A stretch of 58,195 nucleotides of DNA from Mesobacillus jeotgali. GTDB taxonomy: Bacteria > Bacillota > Bacilli > Bacillales > Cytobacillaceae. Below the pieces are notes generated by a model. It was given only the letters and a program-made list of their open reading frames with translations, was not told the DNA's origin and did no database searches. The DNA lies in contig NZ_FVZC01000004.1 of NCBI RefSeq assembly GCF_900166585.1, forward strand, positions 1-58,195, read 5' to 3'. The translations under genes and the position numbers were made by a program. How positions within the stretch are numbered: position 1 is the stretch's first letter; every line of letters begins with the position of its first letter. Below, piece after piece: positions 20,907-30,599 of the stretch.

Positions 20907-21197
20907 ATGGAAGTAACTGACGTAAGATTACGCCGCGTTAATACAGATGGACGGATGAGAGCGATCGCTTCCATCACGCTTGACAACGAGTTTGTTGTCC
21001 ATGATATCAGGGTGATTGATGGAAACAACGGCCTATTTGTTGCAATGCCAAGTAAACGCACTCCTGATGGCGAGTTCCGTGATATCGCACATCCGATTAA
21101 TTCGGGAACACGCGGTAAAATTCAGGACGCTGTGCTGGCAGAGTACCACCGTTTAGGTGAATTGGAAGTGGAATTCGAAGAAGCTGGAGCTTCCTAG
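20907..21197 (+). CDS. spoVG: septation and gene-expression regulator SpoVG
   Basis: Small nucleic-acid-binding regulator of 96 residues, involved in cortex formation and asymmetric septation in Bacillus and in gene regulation in other Firmicutes. [20 protein letters not shown] and [20 protein letters not shown] are almost unchanged from B. subtilis. ATG 20907 follows AAAGGTGG; two in-frame GTG codons at 20895 and 20898 lie in the ribosome-binding site. Expression should depend on sigma-H and, by analogy, be repressed by AbrB, which is encoded 12 kb upstream. Confidence 0.97.
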   Translation: MEVTDVRLRRVNTDGRMRAIASITLDNEFVVHDIRVIDGNNGLFVAMPSKRTPDGEFRDIAHPINSGTRGKIQDAVLAEYHRLGELEVEFEEAGAS

Positions 21198-21218
21198 AAT
21201 ATAGAAGTGTAAATCATC

Positions 21219-21252
21219 AAGAGCCTGCTGCATAAGTAAGGCTCTTTTTTAT
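21219..21252 (+). terminator. spoVG terminator
   Basis: AAGAGCCT and AGGCTCTT pair around a 12-nt loop, followed by T. Confidence 0.88.
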
Positions 21253-21303
21253 TTCCCTGTGTGCCCCGAAATTAAACCTTTTTTTAAAAAATCCCTTTCA
21301 AAA

Positions 21304-21426
21304 TTGTCCAGCTTCAGCGTCTAGCCCCTCGAGACGCTTCGGCTCTGCCAATGAAGTCAAAGAACGACTTCGTTGTCAGGTCCTCCAGCGCTTGCCGGGG
21401 CTGACCAAGGCGACTCCGCTTTTCGG
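21304..21426 (+). repeat. dispersed stem-loop element, copy 1
   Basis: About 123 bp from TTGTCCAGCTTCAGCG to CGACTCCGCTTTTCGG. It contains two hairpins: AGCGTCT/AGACGCT, and CAATGAAGTC/GACTTCGTTG with a 7-nt loop. A second long copy lies at 39797-39972 and related pieces at 36796, 17277, 17823 and (reverse) 13830. It is non-coding and lies between spoVG and glmU. Confidence 0.8.
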
Positions 21427-21477
21427 TTAATACACTCCCCCCTAAAATGACAAATAATTGTACTTGTTCTTCTATTC

Positions 21478-21506
21478 TTGAAATGACCGGCTATTTAAGA
21501 TATATT
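21478..21506 (+). promoter_or_regulatory. glmU promoter
   Basis: TTGAAA (21478-21483), 17-nt spacer, TATATT (21501-21506), about 35 bp before the glmU start codon. Confidence 0.75.
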
Positions 21507-21541
21507 CGTAATGGATAAAAAGGTAAATTGGAGGCCTGCTA

Positions 21542-22915
21542 ATGTCTAATCGTTATGCAATCATTTTAGCAGCCGGTCAGGGAACAAGAATGAAGTCCAA
21601 GTTGTATAAGGTGCTTCACCCTGTATGCGGCAAGCCAATGGTACAGCATGTAATTGACCAGGTGAAAAGTCTTGATATAAACGAAATCGTGACCATAGTT
21701 GGTCATGGCGCCGAAAAGGTGAAAGAGCAGCTAGGTGAGGACAGCAAGTATGCCTTGCAGGCAGAACAGCTGGGAACTGCTCATGCTGTACAGCAAGCAA
21801 GTGAAATGCTTGCTGACAAAGAAGGAGTCACTATCGTTGTCTGCGGTGATACTCCGCTGATCAAGGGAGAAACAATGGAAGCTCTTTTCAAGCATCATGA
21901 AGAGACTAACGCTAAAGCGACCATCCTGACTGCAAGAGCCGAAGACCCTGCTGGCTACGGCCGTATCGTCCGGAATTCAGAAGGCTTTGTCGAGAAAATC
22001 GTCGAGCATAAGGATGCGAATGAGCAGGAAAGAGCTATTGATGAAATTAACACAGGTACGTATTGCTTCGATAACAAGATGCTATTTGAAGCGATCCAGA
22101 ATGTATCGAATGATAATGTCCAGGGAGAATATTATCTTCCAGATGTCATCGAGATCCTTAAAAACCAGGGCGAAATCGTATCTGCATACGTGACAGATAA
22201 CTTTGCAGAGACACTTGGTGTAAATGATCGTGTCGCACTTGCTGAGGCTGAGCGCACGATGAAGAAGCGAATCAATGAGTTTCATATGCGAAATGGTGTT
22301 TCGATTATTGATCCTGATAACACCTATATTGGACCGGATGTAGCAATTGGACAAGACACAATCATTTTACCGGGAACAATGCTTTCAGGCAGCACAGTCA
22401 TTGGTTCGGAATGCCAGATCGGACCAAATACTGAAATTAGTAACTGCAAGGTAGGAAATAATACAGTTATCCGTCAATCAGCAGCCTTCGACAGCAGCAT
22501 CGGTTCTGAAGTCAATATCGGGCCTTTTGCGCATATCAGGCCTGATTCAGATATCCATGATGAAGTAAAAATCGGCAATTTTGTCGAGATTAAAAAAGCG
22601 GTATTCGGCAAAGGAAGCAAGGCTTCCCACCTCAGCTATATTGGTGATGCAGAAGTCGGTGCGGATGTGAACATCGGCTGCGGTTCGATCACTGTGAATT
22701 ACGATGGCAAAAATAAGTTCCTGACCAAGATTGAGGATGGCGTATTCATTGGCTGTAATTCAAATCTTGTTGCACCAGTGACAATTGGCAAAGGCGCATA
22801 TGTTGCGGCCGGTTCAACAATCACGGAAGATGTCCCAGGTGAAGCACTTGCGCTTGCGCGTGCCCGCCAAGTCAACAAAGAAGATTATGTAGGGAAAATG
22901 AACGTAAAGAAATAA
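21542..22915 (+). CDS. glmU: bifunctional N-acetylglucosamine-1-phosphate uridyltransferase / glucosamine-1-phosphate acetyltransferase
   Basis: Makes UDP-GlcNAc for peptidoglycan and teichoic acids in two steps. The 457-residue protein has an N-terminal nucleotidyltransferase domain ([18 protein letters not shown] at 9-26) and a C-terminal left-handed beta-helix of hexapeptide repeats (about 250-440) with the acetyltransferase signature [24 protein letters not shown] sequence. GGAGG precedes the ATG. It heads the conserved glmU-prs pair, 18 nt before prs. Confidence 0.98.
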   Translation: MSNRYAIILAAGQGTRMKSKLYKVLHPVCGKPMVQHVIDQVKSLDINEIVTIVGHGAEKVKEQLGEDSKYALQAEQLGTAHAVQQASEMLADKEGVTIVVCGDTPLIKGETMEALFKHHEETNAKATILTARAEDPAGYGRIVRNSEGFVEKIVEHKDANEQERAIDEINTGTYCFDNKMLFEAIQNVSNDNVQGEYYLPDVIEILKNQGEIVSAYVTDNFAETLGVNDRVALAEAERTMKKRINEFHMRNGVSIIDPDNTYIGPDVAIGQDTIILPGTMLSGSTVIGSECQIGPNTEISNCKVGNNTVIRQSAAFDSSIGSEVNIGPFAHIRPDSDIHDEVKIGNFVEIKKAVFGKGSKASHLSYIGDAEVGADVNIGCGSITVNYDGKNKFLTKIEDGVFIGCNSNLVAPVTIGKGAYVAAGSTITEDVPGEALALARARQVNKEDYVGKMNVKK

Positions 22916-22933
22916 GAGTCTTGGAGGTCCCCA

Positions 22934-23890
22934 ATGTCAAACCAGTATCTTGATCCAAATTTGAAGGTTTTTTCACTTAACTCAAACGTAGAACTTGCCC
23001 AGGAAATCGCGAAAGTCATTGGAGTTGAGCTTGGGAAATGCTCCGTATCCCAGTTCAGCGACGGAGAAATCCAAATCAACATCGAGGAAAGCATCCGCGG
23101 CTGTGATGTGTATGTCATCCAGTCTACCAGTTCTCCAGTAAATGAGAACATCATGGAATTGCTGATCATGATTGATGCTTTAAAGCGCGCTTCAGCTAAA
23201 ACAATCAATATTGTTATGCCTTACTATGGTTATGCGCGCCAGGACCGTAAAGCGCGTGCACGTGAACCAATCACGGCTAAGCTCGTGGCAAACCTGCTTG
23301 AAACAGCCGGTGCAACCCGCGTAATCACGCTGGACCTTCACGCACCGCAAATTCAGGGCTTCTTCGATATTCCTATCGACCACCTGATGGGTGTGCCAAT
23401 TCTTTCGGAACACTTCAAAGGCAAGGAATTGAATGGCGATGTCGTCATTGTTTCCCCTGACCATGGCGGAGTTACCCGGGCGAGAAAAATGGCTGAAAGA
23501 CTGAAAGCGCCAATCGCAATTATCGATAAGCGTCGTCCGAAGCCAAATGTTGCAGAAGTCATGAATATCGTTGGTAATATTGAAGGCAAGATCGCGATCT
23601 TAATTGACGATATCATCGATACAGCCGGGACAATTACTCTAGCGGCAAATGCCTTGGTTGAGAACGGAGCACTGGAAGTTTACGCTTGCTGTACGCACCC
23701 TGTATTGTCAGGTCCTGCGATTGAGCGTATTGAAAACTCCAAAATTAAAGAACTGGTTGTGACAAATACAATCGCGCTTCCGGAAGAAAAGCGCATTGGA
23801 AAAATTGATCAGCTATCTGTTGCTCCTTTGATCGGGGAAGCAATTATCCGCGTCCACGAAGAGCAATCGGTCAGCACATTGTTTGATTGA
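22934..23890 (+). CDS. prs: ribose-phosphate pyrophosphokinase
   Basis: Makes PRPP from ribose-5-phosphate and ATP for purine, pyrimidine, His, Trp and NAD synthesis; PRPP is also the inducer of PurR, encoded 3 kb upstream. The 318-residue protein has the ATP-binding [17 protein letters not shown] flexible region, [14 protein letters not shown], and the PRPP loop [16 protein letters not shown] lies before the ATG. It is cotranscribed with glmU and ends in a terminator. Confidence 0.98.
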   Translation: MSNQYLDPNLKVFSLNSNVELAQEIAKVIGVELGKCSVSQFSDGEIQINIEESIRGCDVYVIQSTSSPVNENIMELLIMIDALKRASAKTINIVMPYYGYARQDRKARAREPITAKLVANLLETAGATRVITLDLHAPQIQGFFDIPIDHLMGVPILSEHFKGKELNGDVVIVSPDHGGVTRARKMAERLKAPIAIIDKRRPKPNVAEVMNIVGNIEGKIAILIDDIIDTAGTITLAANALVENGALEVYACCTHPVLSGPAIERIENSKIKELVVTNTIALPEEKRIGKIDQLSVAPLIGEAIIRVHEEQSVSTLFD

Positions 23891-23908
23891 TTTTATAACA
23901 GAGATCCC

Positions 23909-23942
23909 AGGCTTGCCAATCGGCAAGCCTACTCTTGTTTTC
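23909..23942 (+). terminator. glmU-prs terminator
   Basis: AGGCTTGCC and GGCAAGCCT form a perfect 9-bp stem with a 4-nt loop; the tail is only moderately T-rich. Confidence 0.8.
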
Positions 23943-23973
23943 CGTGAAATCACTGGGCTGTCAAAAGTAGAAC

Positions 23974-23999
23974 GTTTAGACCTTCCTGTTTTGGGGCAT
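23974..23999 (+). promoter_or_regulatory. sigma-B-like promoter of ctc
   Basis: GTTTAG (23974-23979), 14-nt spacer, GGGCAT (23994-23999), compared with GTTTAA-14-GGGTAT as I recall for B. subtilis ctc, the classic sigma-B promoter. The -10 departs from consensus at one base. Confidence 0.68.
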
Positions 24000-24043
24000 T
24001 TTTTATATAGACAAGAATTAACCAAAAGGAAGGGGACAAAACC

Positions 24044-24676
24044 ATGAGTGCAACTTTGAAAGCCAATGAACGCACAGGTTCGCAACGTTCTGCCTTGAGG
24101 CAATTACGCAGGGAGGGGAATATTCCAGCAGTTGTATACGGAAAAGGTACAGAAAGCCAGTCCGTATATATTAATGGAATCGAATTCCTAAAAACAATTC
24201 GCGAAAATGGCAAGAATGGTGTAATCTCACTTGATGTGAATGGAAGCCAGAAGGATGTCATGCTTACAGATTACCATCAGGACCATGTTAAAAATGAAAT
24301 CTTGCATGCTGACTTTTTAGTAGTAGACAAAAATTCAAAGGTCAATGCCAGCGTAAGGGTAAATCTCGTTGGTGAGGCAGCAGGTGTGAAGGATGGCGGT
24401 GTCATTCAGCAGCCGCTCCATGAGGTAAGCATCACAGCGACTCCAGGCAATATTCCGGAATCAATTGATGTGGATGTGACGAACCTGCAGGTGGGTGAAA
24501 ACTTGACACTGGCTGATGTTAAATCAGGAAATTATGAGATTAATGATGATGAAAGCACGGTTATCGTTTCGATCCTGCCTCCTAAGGTGGAAGAAGAAAT
24601 TAACTCTGGTGAAGAACAAGAACCAGGAGTGCCTGAAAATGAAGAAGGAAGAGAAACGGAAGCCAGCGGAGAATAA
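24044..24676 (+). CDS. ctc: 50S ribosomal protein bL25, general-stress form Ctc
   Basis: 5S-rRNA-binding ribosomal protein of the CTC/TL5 type, induced by sigma-B in B. subtilis. The 210-residue protein has an N-terminal L25 domain (about 1-90, [20 protein letters not shown]) and a C-terminal TL5 beta domain (about 95-185), ending in an acidic Glu-rich tail ([18 protein letters not shown]). Start ATG follows GGAAGGGGAC. It lies between prs and pth with its own promoter and terminator, so stress control can be separate. Confidence 0.95.
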   Translation: MSATLKANERTGSQRSALRQLRREGNIPAVVYGKGTESQSVYINGIEFLKTIRENGKNGVISLDVNGSQKDVMLTDYHQDHVKNEILHADFLVVDKNSKVNASVRVNLVGEAAGVKDGGVIQQPLHEVSITATPGNIPESIDVDVTNLQVGENLTLADVKSGNYEINDDESTVIVSILPPKVEEEINSGEEQEPGVPENEEGRETEASGE

Positions 24677-24684
24677 GTTGCAAT

Positions 24685-24716
24685 GGACGTAGCCTGAAAG
24701 GGTTACGTCTTTTGCG
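24685..24716 (+). terminator. ctc terminator
   Basis: ACGTAGCC and GGTTACGT pair (one G-U) and are followed by CTTTTGCGGTTTTC. Confidence 0.7.
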
Positions 24717-24741
24717 GTTTTCATGTACATTAGAAAAGGAT

Positions 24742-24783
24742 GGTTTTTCTGTGAGCTCCTCAAATAAGGGGGAGCGAAAAACC
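24742..24783 (+). other. two-tier hairpin in the pth leader
   Basis: GGTTTTTC (24742-24749) pairs with GAAAAACC (24776-24783), and inside it GCTCC (24755-24759) pairs with GGAGC (24771-24775). It ends 28 nt before the pth start codon and is not followed by a T run, so it looks like a leader structure. Confidence 0.5.
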
Positions 24784-24810
24784 GTAAGCTTTTGGTTAGG
24801 GGTGTGGAAA

Positions 24811-25371
24811 GTGAAGTTATTCGTAGGGCTGGGGAATCCCGGAAGGCAATATGACATGACAAGGCATAATATCGGCTTTGAAGTGATTGATGAGTTATCC
24901 AAACGATGGAATATCCCATTGGACCAGGCAAAGCATAAAGGGTTATATGGAAAGGGATTTGTTGGCGGAGAAAAAGTTATCCTGCTGAAGCCTTTAACCT
25001 ATATGAATCTGTCCGGTGAATCGATTCGGGCCGTAATGGATTTTTATGATATTGATATTGAAGATTTAGTGGTAATTTACGATGATCTTGATATGCCGAC
25101 TGGCAGGATCCGCTTGCGGCAAAAGGGCAGCGCAGGTGGCCATAATGGAATTAAGTCCACCATTTCCCATACAGGAACGCAGGAGTTCAAGAGAATCAGG
25201 GTTGGCATCAGCCGGCCGACGAACGGAATGGCCATCACAGATTGGGTGCTGGGCCGTTTTACTGCGGAGGAGAAGGACCAGATGAATGATGCTGTCCTAA
25301 AATCAGCAGATGCGTGTGAAGCGTGGTTCAAAAAGCCGTTCCTTGAAGTGATGAATACTTTTAATCAATAA
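24811..25371 (+). CDS. pth: peptidyl-tRNA hydrolase
   Basis: Releases stalled peptides from tRNA; called spoVC in B. subtilis because a mutant blocks sporulation. The 186-residue enzyme has [18 protein letters not shown] with catalytic His20, the [12 protein letters not shown] segment with the catalytic-support aspartate, and [15 protein letters not shown] 24811 is chosen by alignment and the AGGGGTGTGG upstream; an ORF extension back to 24712 runs through the ctc terminator and a leader hairpin. Confidence 0.97.
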   Translation: MKLFVGLGNPGRQYDMTRHNIGFEVIDELSKRWNIPLDQAKHKGLYGKGFVGGEKVILLKPLTYMNLSGESIRAVMDFYDIDIEDLVVIYDDLDMPTGRIRLRQKGSAGGHNGIKSTISHTGTQEFKRIRVGISRPTNGMAITDWVLGRFTAEEKDQMNDAVLKSADACEAWFKKPFLEVMNTFNQ

Positions 25372-25526
25372 CATTCCTATAATCAGGAAAGGCAGCACAA
25401 TAATTCATGCCAATAACTTGATTAAGTAATATAATGTTAAAATAGAATCATACAATAGGCTAAGTGCATAAGTTCCCCACATCGGGTCAATAATGAATAA
25501 TGACTTGATTTGTGGGAGGGACGGGT

Positions 25527-25757
25527 ATGGCTATACATTATCATTGCCGTCATTGCGGCACGAATATCGGCTCATTGGACAGGTTGTCTGTCCACAGTGA
25601 AAGCTTAGGGTTGCACAAGCTGACAGAGGAAGAACGCCAGGAGATGGTTTCTTACACAGGCAATGGCGATATCCATATAAAATCGATCTGTGAAGACTGT
25701 CAGGAAGCTCTGGAACGCAACCCGGACTTCCACCAGCATGACTACCTGATTCACTGA
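25527..25757 (+). CDS. fin: anti-sigma-F factor Fin
   Basis: Small zinc-binding protein (76 residues) that antagonises sigma-F so that the forespore switches to sigma-G. Two CxxC pairs are visible: CRHC near the N-terminus and CEDC near residue 55, flanking SLGLHKLTEEER. ATG 25527 follows GGGAGG by 7 nt and gives the 76-residue length of B. subtilis Fin; an upstream in-frame start at 25512 precedes that site. I could not match the preceding sequence to a good sigma-F promoter. Confidence 0.94.
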   Translation: MAIHYHCRHCGTNIGSLDRLSVHSESLGLHKLTEEERQEMVSYTGNGDIHIKSICEDCQEALERNPDFHQHDYLIH

Positions 25758-25760
25758 CAA

Positions 25761-25790
25761 GCTTTGGATTCTACATCCAAAGCGTTTTTC
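25761..25790 (+). terminator. fin terminator
   Basis: GCTTTGGAT and ATCCAAAGC form a perfect 9-bp stem with a 5-nt loop, followed by TTTTT. Confidence 0.92.
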
Positions 25791-25926
25791 TGTTTAAAAA
25801 ATCGCGGTTGTACAGCATGGACAATCAGCATGCTGTTTGTGCTTCTTATAGGTGTTTTTGAAGGCAACAGCGTATCCGATTTTTATTATAAACATAGCCA
25901 TTTTTAAAAGAGAGGGAGAGGTTTGG

Positions 25927-28900
25927 ATGCAGGGGCTGAAAGCTCTTTTTAGTCATCAGGATGATGTCCAATCCGTTATTTCCGGAATGGATGCGGGGCT
26001 TAGGGAACAGCTCGTCGCAGGCCTGTCCGGTTCGGCAAGGACGGTCTTTTTAGCGGCGATTTACGAACAGACGAAACGCCCCGTCCTGGTCGTGACACAT
26101 AATTTATTGCAAGCTCAAAAGCTATATGATGATTTAGTGAATTTAGTAGGGGAAAATGATGTCTATCTTTATCCTGCCAATGAATTGATTGCTGCTGAAA
26201 TCAGCATTTCCAGTCCCGAGCTTAAAGCGCAGCGGATTGAAGCGTTGAATCACTGGAGCAAAAAGAAAACGGGGATTGTCATTGTTCCAATGGCAGGTCT
26301 GAGAAAGCTGCTGCCGCCAAAGGAGCTATGGGCAAAATTTCAGCTGACATTCAAGCTTGGTGAAGAGATTGAACTTGAAACCATACTGAACCGTTTTGTC
26401 GGCATGGGCTATGTAAGGGCGGAAATGGTATCAGCGCCAGGCGAATTCAGTGTTCGCGGCGGAATCATTGATATCTACCCGCTTACTTCTGCGGATCCAA
26501 TCAGGATTGAGCTGTTTGACACAGAGGTTGACTCAATCAGGACATTCTCACTCGAGGATCAGCGCTCAAAGGAAAAAATGAAATCCGTTGCGATCGGGCC
26601 AGCGGCTGAAAACCTTATAGAGAATGTTCAGCTGGATCGGATGATTTCAGGAATTGAAGCGGGTCTGTCGAAAAGTCTGAAAAAGCTTAAGGATGAAAAA
26701 GCAAAGACGCTGATGTCACAAAATATCGGCTATGAACTGGAGCAGCTCCGCAATGGACAAAAACCTGATCAGGTGTTCAAATATTTATCCATTGCTTACG
26801 AACAGCCTCAAAGTTTAATAGATTACTTGCCGTCGAATGGCTTCCTGTTTGTTGATGAAATCAGCAGGGTTCAGGAAATGAATGAGTCTCTCAGCAAGGA
26901 GGAAGCAGAGTGGTATACGAGCCTCCTGGGTGAAGGGCAGATCATCCATGACCTGAAAATTTCTCATCACCTTCCTGATTTGATGAGCAAAGCAGGAAAA
27001 CCGATCGTTTATTTATCGTTGTTTTTACGGCATGTTCCAAACACAAGCCCGCAGAATATCATCAATATTTCATGCAAACCTATGCAGAACTTCCACGGGC
27101 AGATGAATGTGCTGAAAGGTGAAGTCGACCGCTGGCGCAAGGGGAATTATGCGGTGGTATTTGTGGGTCCGGATGCTGAAAGGGTAAAGAAGCTCGAACG
27201 CGTCCTGGAAGACTATGAGATTGATGCAGTAAAGGCAGGCAGCAAGCAGGAATTGCTGCCTGGGAAAGTCCAGATCATCCAGGGCAGCCTGAATACGGGT
27301 TTTGAATTCCCAATCCAGAAGATTACCGTGATCACTGAAGAGGAACTTTTCAACAAGAAAACAAAGAAGCCGGCAAGACGGCAAAAGCTTTCGAATGCAG
27401 AGCGGATCAAGAGCTATTCAGAACTTAAGATTGGCGACTATGTTGTCCACGTGAATCATGGAATCGGGAAGTATCTTGGCATTGAAACGCTTGTCATCAA
27501 TGGTATCCATAAGGATTATCTTCACATCCGCTATCAAGGGACGGATAAGCTGTATGTCCCTGTTGAGCAAATTGACCTTGTGCAAAAGTATGTCGGCTCA
27601 GAAGGAAAAGAGCCCAAGGTCTATAAGCTTGGCGGAAGCGACTGGAAACGAGTCAAGAGCAAGGTGCAATCTTCTGTCCAGGATATAGCTGATGACTTGA
27701 TTAAGCTGTATGCAGAGCGTGAGGCAAGTGTCGGCCATGCTTATTCACCGGATGGAGAGATGCAGCGAGATTTCGAATCATCCTTCCCTTATCAGGAAAC
27801 AGAGGACCAAATCCGTTCCATTCATGAAATCAAGCGTGATATGGAGCGTGAGCGTCCGATGGACCGTCTGTTGTGCGGGGATGTTGGCTACGGTAAAACA
27901 GAAGTCGCCATCAGGGCAGCGTTCAAAGCAATAGCAGACGGCAAGCAGGTAGCTTTCCTCGTGCCGACGACAATCCTGGCACAGCAGCATTACGAAACGC
28001 TCCGTGAACGCTTTCAGGACTTCCCAATTAATATCGGCCTGATGAGCAGATTCCGCACGCGGAAACAGCAAACGGAGACAATCAAAGGCTTAAAGGCTGG
28101 AAGCGTTGATATTGTGGTAGGCACCCACAGGCTTTTATCAAAAGAAATTACCTATCGTGACTTGGGCTTGCTGATCATTGATGAAGAACAGCGTTTCGGG
28201 GTTACCCATAAAGAAAAAATCAAGCAATTGAAAACAAATGTAGATGTCCTTACATTGACTGCTACGCCAATTCCCAGGACGCTCCATATGTCCATGCTCG
28301 GCGTCCGGGATTTATCTGTCATCGAGACACCGCCTGAAAACCGTTTCCCTGTCCAGACGTATGTCATGGAATATAACGGCGGGCTTGTCCGCGAGGCAAT
28401 CGAACGGGAACTGGCAAGGGACGGACAAGTCTATTTCCTTTATAACCGTGTCGAGGACATCGAGCGGAAGGCGGAGGAGATTTCAATGCTCGTGCCGGAT
28501 GCGCGAGTCACTTTTGCTCATGGCCGGATGACTGAAAATGAACTCGAGTCAGTGATGCTTGGATTCCTTGAAGGAGAATATGATGTCCTTGTCAGCACGA
28601 CAATTATCGAAACTGGTGTAGACATTCCGAATGTAAACACACTGATCGTTTACGATGCTGATAAAATGGGGCTTTCTCAACTTTATCAGCTAAGGGGAAG
28701 AGTCGGACGCTCAAACAGGGTAGCCTACGCTTATTTCACTTACCGGAAAGACAAGATCCTCACTGAAGTAGCAGAAAAACGTCTGCAGGCCATTAAGGAA
28801 TTCACCGAGCTCGGCTCTGGTTTTAAGATCGCCATGCGTGATCTGTCTATTCGAGGAGCCGGTAATCTGCTCGGCGCCCAGCAGCATGGATTTATCGATT

Positions 28901-29463
28901 CGGTTGGTTTTGATCTGTATTCACAAATGCTTAAGGAAGCGATTGAAGAGCGGAAGCCTGAGAAGGAAAAGGTACGCAAGCCTGCAATTGAAATTGATCT
29001 TGAGCTCGATGCTTATATCCCGGACACCTATATCTCCGATGGCCATCAAAAGATCGAGATGTATAAACGCTTCCGAGGCATAGAATCATTGAAGGATATC
29101 GATGAACTGAAAGAAGAAATCATGGACCGGTTTGGGGATTATCCGGAAGAGGTTAAAACCTTATTCAAGGTCGCGGAACTCAAGGTATATGCGATTACCG
29201 CAGGGGTGGAGTCCATCAAACAGACTAAGCAGGATGTGACAATTCTTTTATCAGAGGACGGAAGCAGCAGGATTGACGGACAGAAAGTGTTCAAGCTTAG
29301 CAGCCAGTACAGGAATACGGTCGGTCTAGGTATGGAAGGAAATAAACTCAAGATGGTAGTTCATACAAGAGGAATGAAAGATAATCGCTGGTTCGATATC
29401 ACTTTCGAGATGGTTAAGGGACTGCACGACTCCCAAAAAGAACAAGAAAACACAGTATCTTGA
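25927..29463 (+). CDS. mfd: transcription-repair coupling factor Mfd
   Basis: Removes RNA polymerase stalled at DNA lesions and recruits UvrA for excision repair. The 1178-residue protein shows the UvrB-homology module at the N-terminus, the CarD-like RNA polymerase interaction domain (about 490-560, LKIGDYVVHVNHGIGKYLGI), the translocase with Walker A GDVGYGKT at 651-658 and DEEQRFG Walker B, and the TRCF C-terminal domain. ATG 25927 follows GAGAGGGAGAGG; an ORF extension back to 25852 is unsupported. Length agrees with B. subtilis (1177). Confidence 0.98.
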   Translation: MQGLKALFSHQDDVQSVISGMDAGLREQLVAGLSGSARTVFLAAIYEQTKRPVLVVTHNLLQAQKLYDDLVNLVGENDVYLYPANELIAAEISISSPELKAQRIEALNHWSKKKTGIVIVPMAGLRKLLPPKELWAKFQLTFKLGEEIELETILNRFVGMGYVRAEMVSAPGEFSVRGGIIDIYPLTSADPIRIELFDTEVDSIRTFSLEDQRSKEKMKSVAIGPAAENLIENVQLDRMISGIEAGLSKSLKKLKDEKAKTLMSQNIGYELEQLRNGQKPDQVFKYLSIAYEQPQSLIDYLPSNGFLFVDEISRVQEMNESLSKEEAEWYTSLLGEGQIIHDLKISHHLPDLMSKAGKPIVYLSLFLRHVPNTSPQNIINISCKPMQNFHGQMNVLKGEVDRWRKGNYAVVFVGPDAERVKKLERVLEDYEIDAVKAGSKQELLPGKVQIIQGSLNTGFEFPIQKITVITEEELFNKKTKKPARRQKLSNAERIKSYSELKIGDYVVHVNHGIGKYLGIETLVINGIHKDYLHIRYQGTDKLYVPVEQIDLVQKYVGSEGKEPKVYKLGGSDWKRVKSKVQSSVQDIADDLIKLYAEREASVGHAYSPDGEMQRDFESSFPYQETEDQIRSIHEIKRDMERERPMDRLLCGDVGYGKTEVAIRAAFKAIADGKQVAFLVPTTILAQQHYETLRERFQDFPINIGLMSRFRTRKQQTETIKGLKAGSVDIVVGTHRLLSKEITYRDLGLLIIDEEQRFGVTHKEKIKQLKTNVDVLTLTATPIPRTLHMSMLGVRDLSVIETPPENRFPVQTYVMEYNGGLVREAIERELARDGQVYFLYNRVEDIERKAEEISMLVPDARVTFAHGRMTENELESVMLGFLEGEYDVLVSTTIIETGVDIPNVNTLIVYDADKMGLSQLYQLRGRVGRSNRVAYAYFTYRKDKILTEVAEKRLQAIKEFTELGSGFKIAMRDLSIRGAGNLLGAQQHGFIDSVGFDLYSQMLKEAIEERKPEKEKVRKPAIEIDLELDAYIPDTYISDGHQKIEMYKRFRGIESLKDIDELKEEIMDRFGDYPEEVKTLFKVAELKVYAITAGVESIKQTKQDVTILLSEDGSSRIDGQKVFKLSSQYRNTVGLGMEGNKLKMVVHTRGMKDNRWFDITFEMVKGLHDSQKEQENTVS

Positions 29464-29615
29464 TGTGTGGGAATTTTTTGTAATCAAAATGTAAAACTAA
29501 ACGGTGTTTCAAAAAAGATAGACAAGGGTAATTTTTGTGTGTACGCAATTATTGACTGGAAGGTTTATCCGTTTTTGGCACCTTTATCACTTCCAAGAAA
29601 ATAATAATGAGAAGT
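29464..29615. other. mfd-spoVT intergenic
   Basis: AT-rich, no gene. No clear mfd terminator is recognised in this stretch. Confidence 0.4.
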
Positions 29616-29644
29616 GTATAGAACTTTCCATATGAAAGATACTA
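29616..29644 (+). promoter_or_regulatory. sigma-G-like promoter of spoVT
   Basis: GTATA (29616-29620), 17-nt spacer, GATACTA (29638-29644), one base from the sigma-G -10 CATACTA. spoVT is a sigma-G gene in B. subtilis. Confidence 0.7.
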
Positions 29645-29728
29645 AGTTCAAATCTTGGTAAGGATGATTAATAAAGCCATTATCTTTACCAAAAAAATAA
29701 TCATCAGATGAAAGTGAGGCAACGTTGG

Positions 29729-30265
29729 ATGAAAGCAACTGGTATTGTTCGTCGAATCGATGATTTAGGTCGTGTCGTTATTCCTAAAGAAATTAGAAGA
29801 ACCCTTCGTATTCGTGAAGGAGATCCACTGGAAATTTTCGTGGACCGTGATGGTGAAGTAATCCTTAAGAAGTATTCACCAATCAGCGAATTGAGCGATT
29901 TTGCAAAGGAGTATGCAGAAGCGCTGTATGACAGCCTTGGCAACCCGGTGCTAATCTGCGATAGAGATACTTATATCGCAGTGGCTGGAGGATTCAAGAA
30001 GGACTACCTGAATAAAAATATCAGTGAACTTGTCGAAAAGACAATGGAAGACCGTACTTCCACACTGGTGAATCAGCAATCTAACTTCGCGCTTGTTGAT
30101 GGTAATGAAGAATCTATTTCTTCTTATACAATCGGGCCGATCATTGCTAACGGAGACCCAATTGGGGCTGTAATCATCTTCTCTAAAGAAGGATCACTAG
30201 GCGATGTCGAACAAAAAGCTGTAGAAACTGCAGCAGGTTTCCTCGCAAGACAAATGGAGCAATAA
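29729..30265 (+). CDS. spoVT: stage V sporulation regulator SpoVT
   Basis: Forespore transcription factor that tunes sigma-G genes. The 178-residue protein has an N-terminal AbrB-type swapped hairpin (MKATGIVRRIDDLGRVVIPK, paralogous to AbrB encoded 21 kb upstream) and a C-terminal GAF domain (about 56-178). ATG 29729 follows GTGAGG by 9 nt; the in-frame ATG at 29708 precedes that site. Length equals the B. subtilis protein. It has its own promoter and terminator. Confidence 0.97.
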   Translation: MKATGIVRRIDDLGRVVIPKEIRRTLRIREGDPLEIFVDRDGEVILKKYSPISELSDFAKEYAEALYDSLGNPVLICDRDTYIAVAGGFKKDYLNKNISELVEKTMEDRTSTLVNQQSNFALVDGNEESISSYTIGPIIANGDPIGAVIIFSKEGSLGDVEQKAVETAAGFLARQMEQ

Positions 30266-30299
30266 TCAAGATTCCTGTTTAACTTAATCCTTTATACCT

Positions 30300-30334
30300 G
30301 AAAGGGCAGCTGATAAGGCTGCCTCTTTCTTTGT
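30300..30334 (+). terminator. spoVT terminator
   Basis: GGCAGC and GCTGCC with outer GAAAG/CTTTC pairing, followed by T-rich sequence. Confidence 0.8.
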
Positions 30335-30557
30335 CTAAAAATGTGTTTGTGGCGGGCTTCACTCTTATGCTGAACAGGATCATAACTTTAACTGCCCTTT
30401 TATAATGGTATTTTAAGATGCTGAATTTTACTTTCCAAGCCATGCCCAACCCTTTAAATTAGAAATGATAAAAGGGACCAAGAAGGTCTTTCATTTATTA
30501 CGTATACTTTACAATTGGATGAATGCCATATGGCTTTAAGCTGTTAGGTTCGGGCTG
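30335..30557. other. spoVT-yabM intergenic
   Basis: No gene or repeat recognised. A/T-rich sequence leading to the yabM promoter. Confidence 0.4.
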
Positions 30558-30566
30558 TGATATAAT
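30558..30566 (+). promoter_or_regulatory. extended -10 promoter of yabM
   Basis: TGATATAAT is a perfect extended -10, about 35 bp before the start codon; the -35 is not conserved. Confidence 0.55.
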
Positions 30567-30599
30567 ACGTTTGAAACTGAAATTGGAAGGAGATGGGCG

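Noticed and set aside
21304..21426. Insertion sequence or transposon
   Set aside because: The element is short and carries no transposase; no target-site duplication could be recognised. It is listed as a dispersed repeat instead.
25852..25926. N-terminal extension of Mfd from an upstream start
   Set aside because: The ribosome-binding site GAGAGGGAGAGG lies just before ATG 25927, and the resulting length equals that of B. subtilis Mfd.
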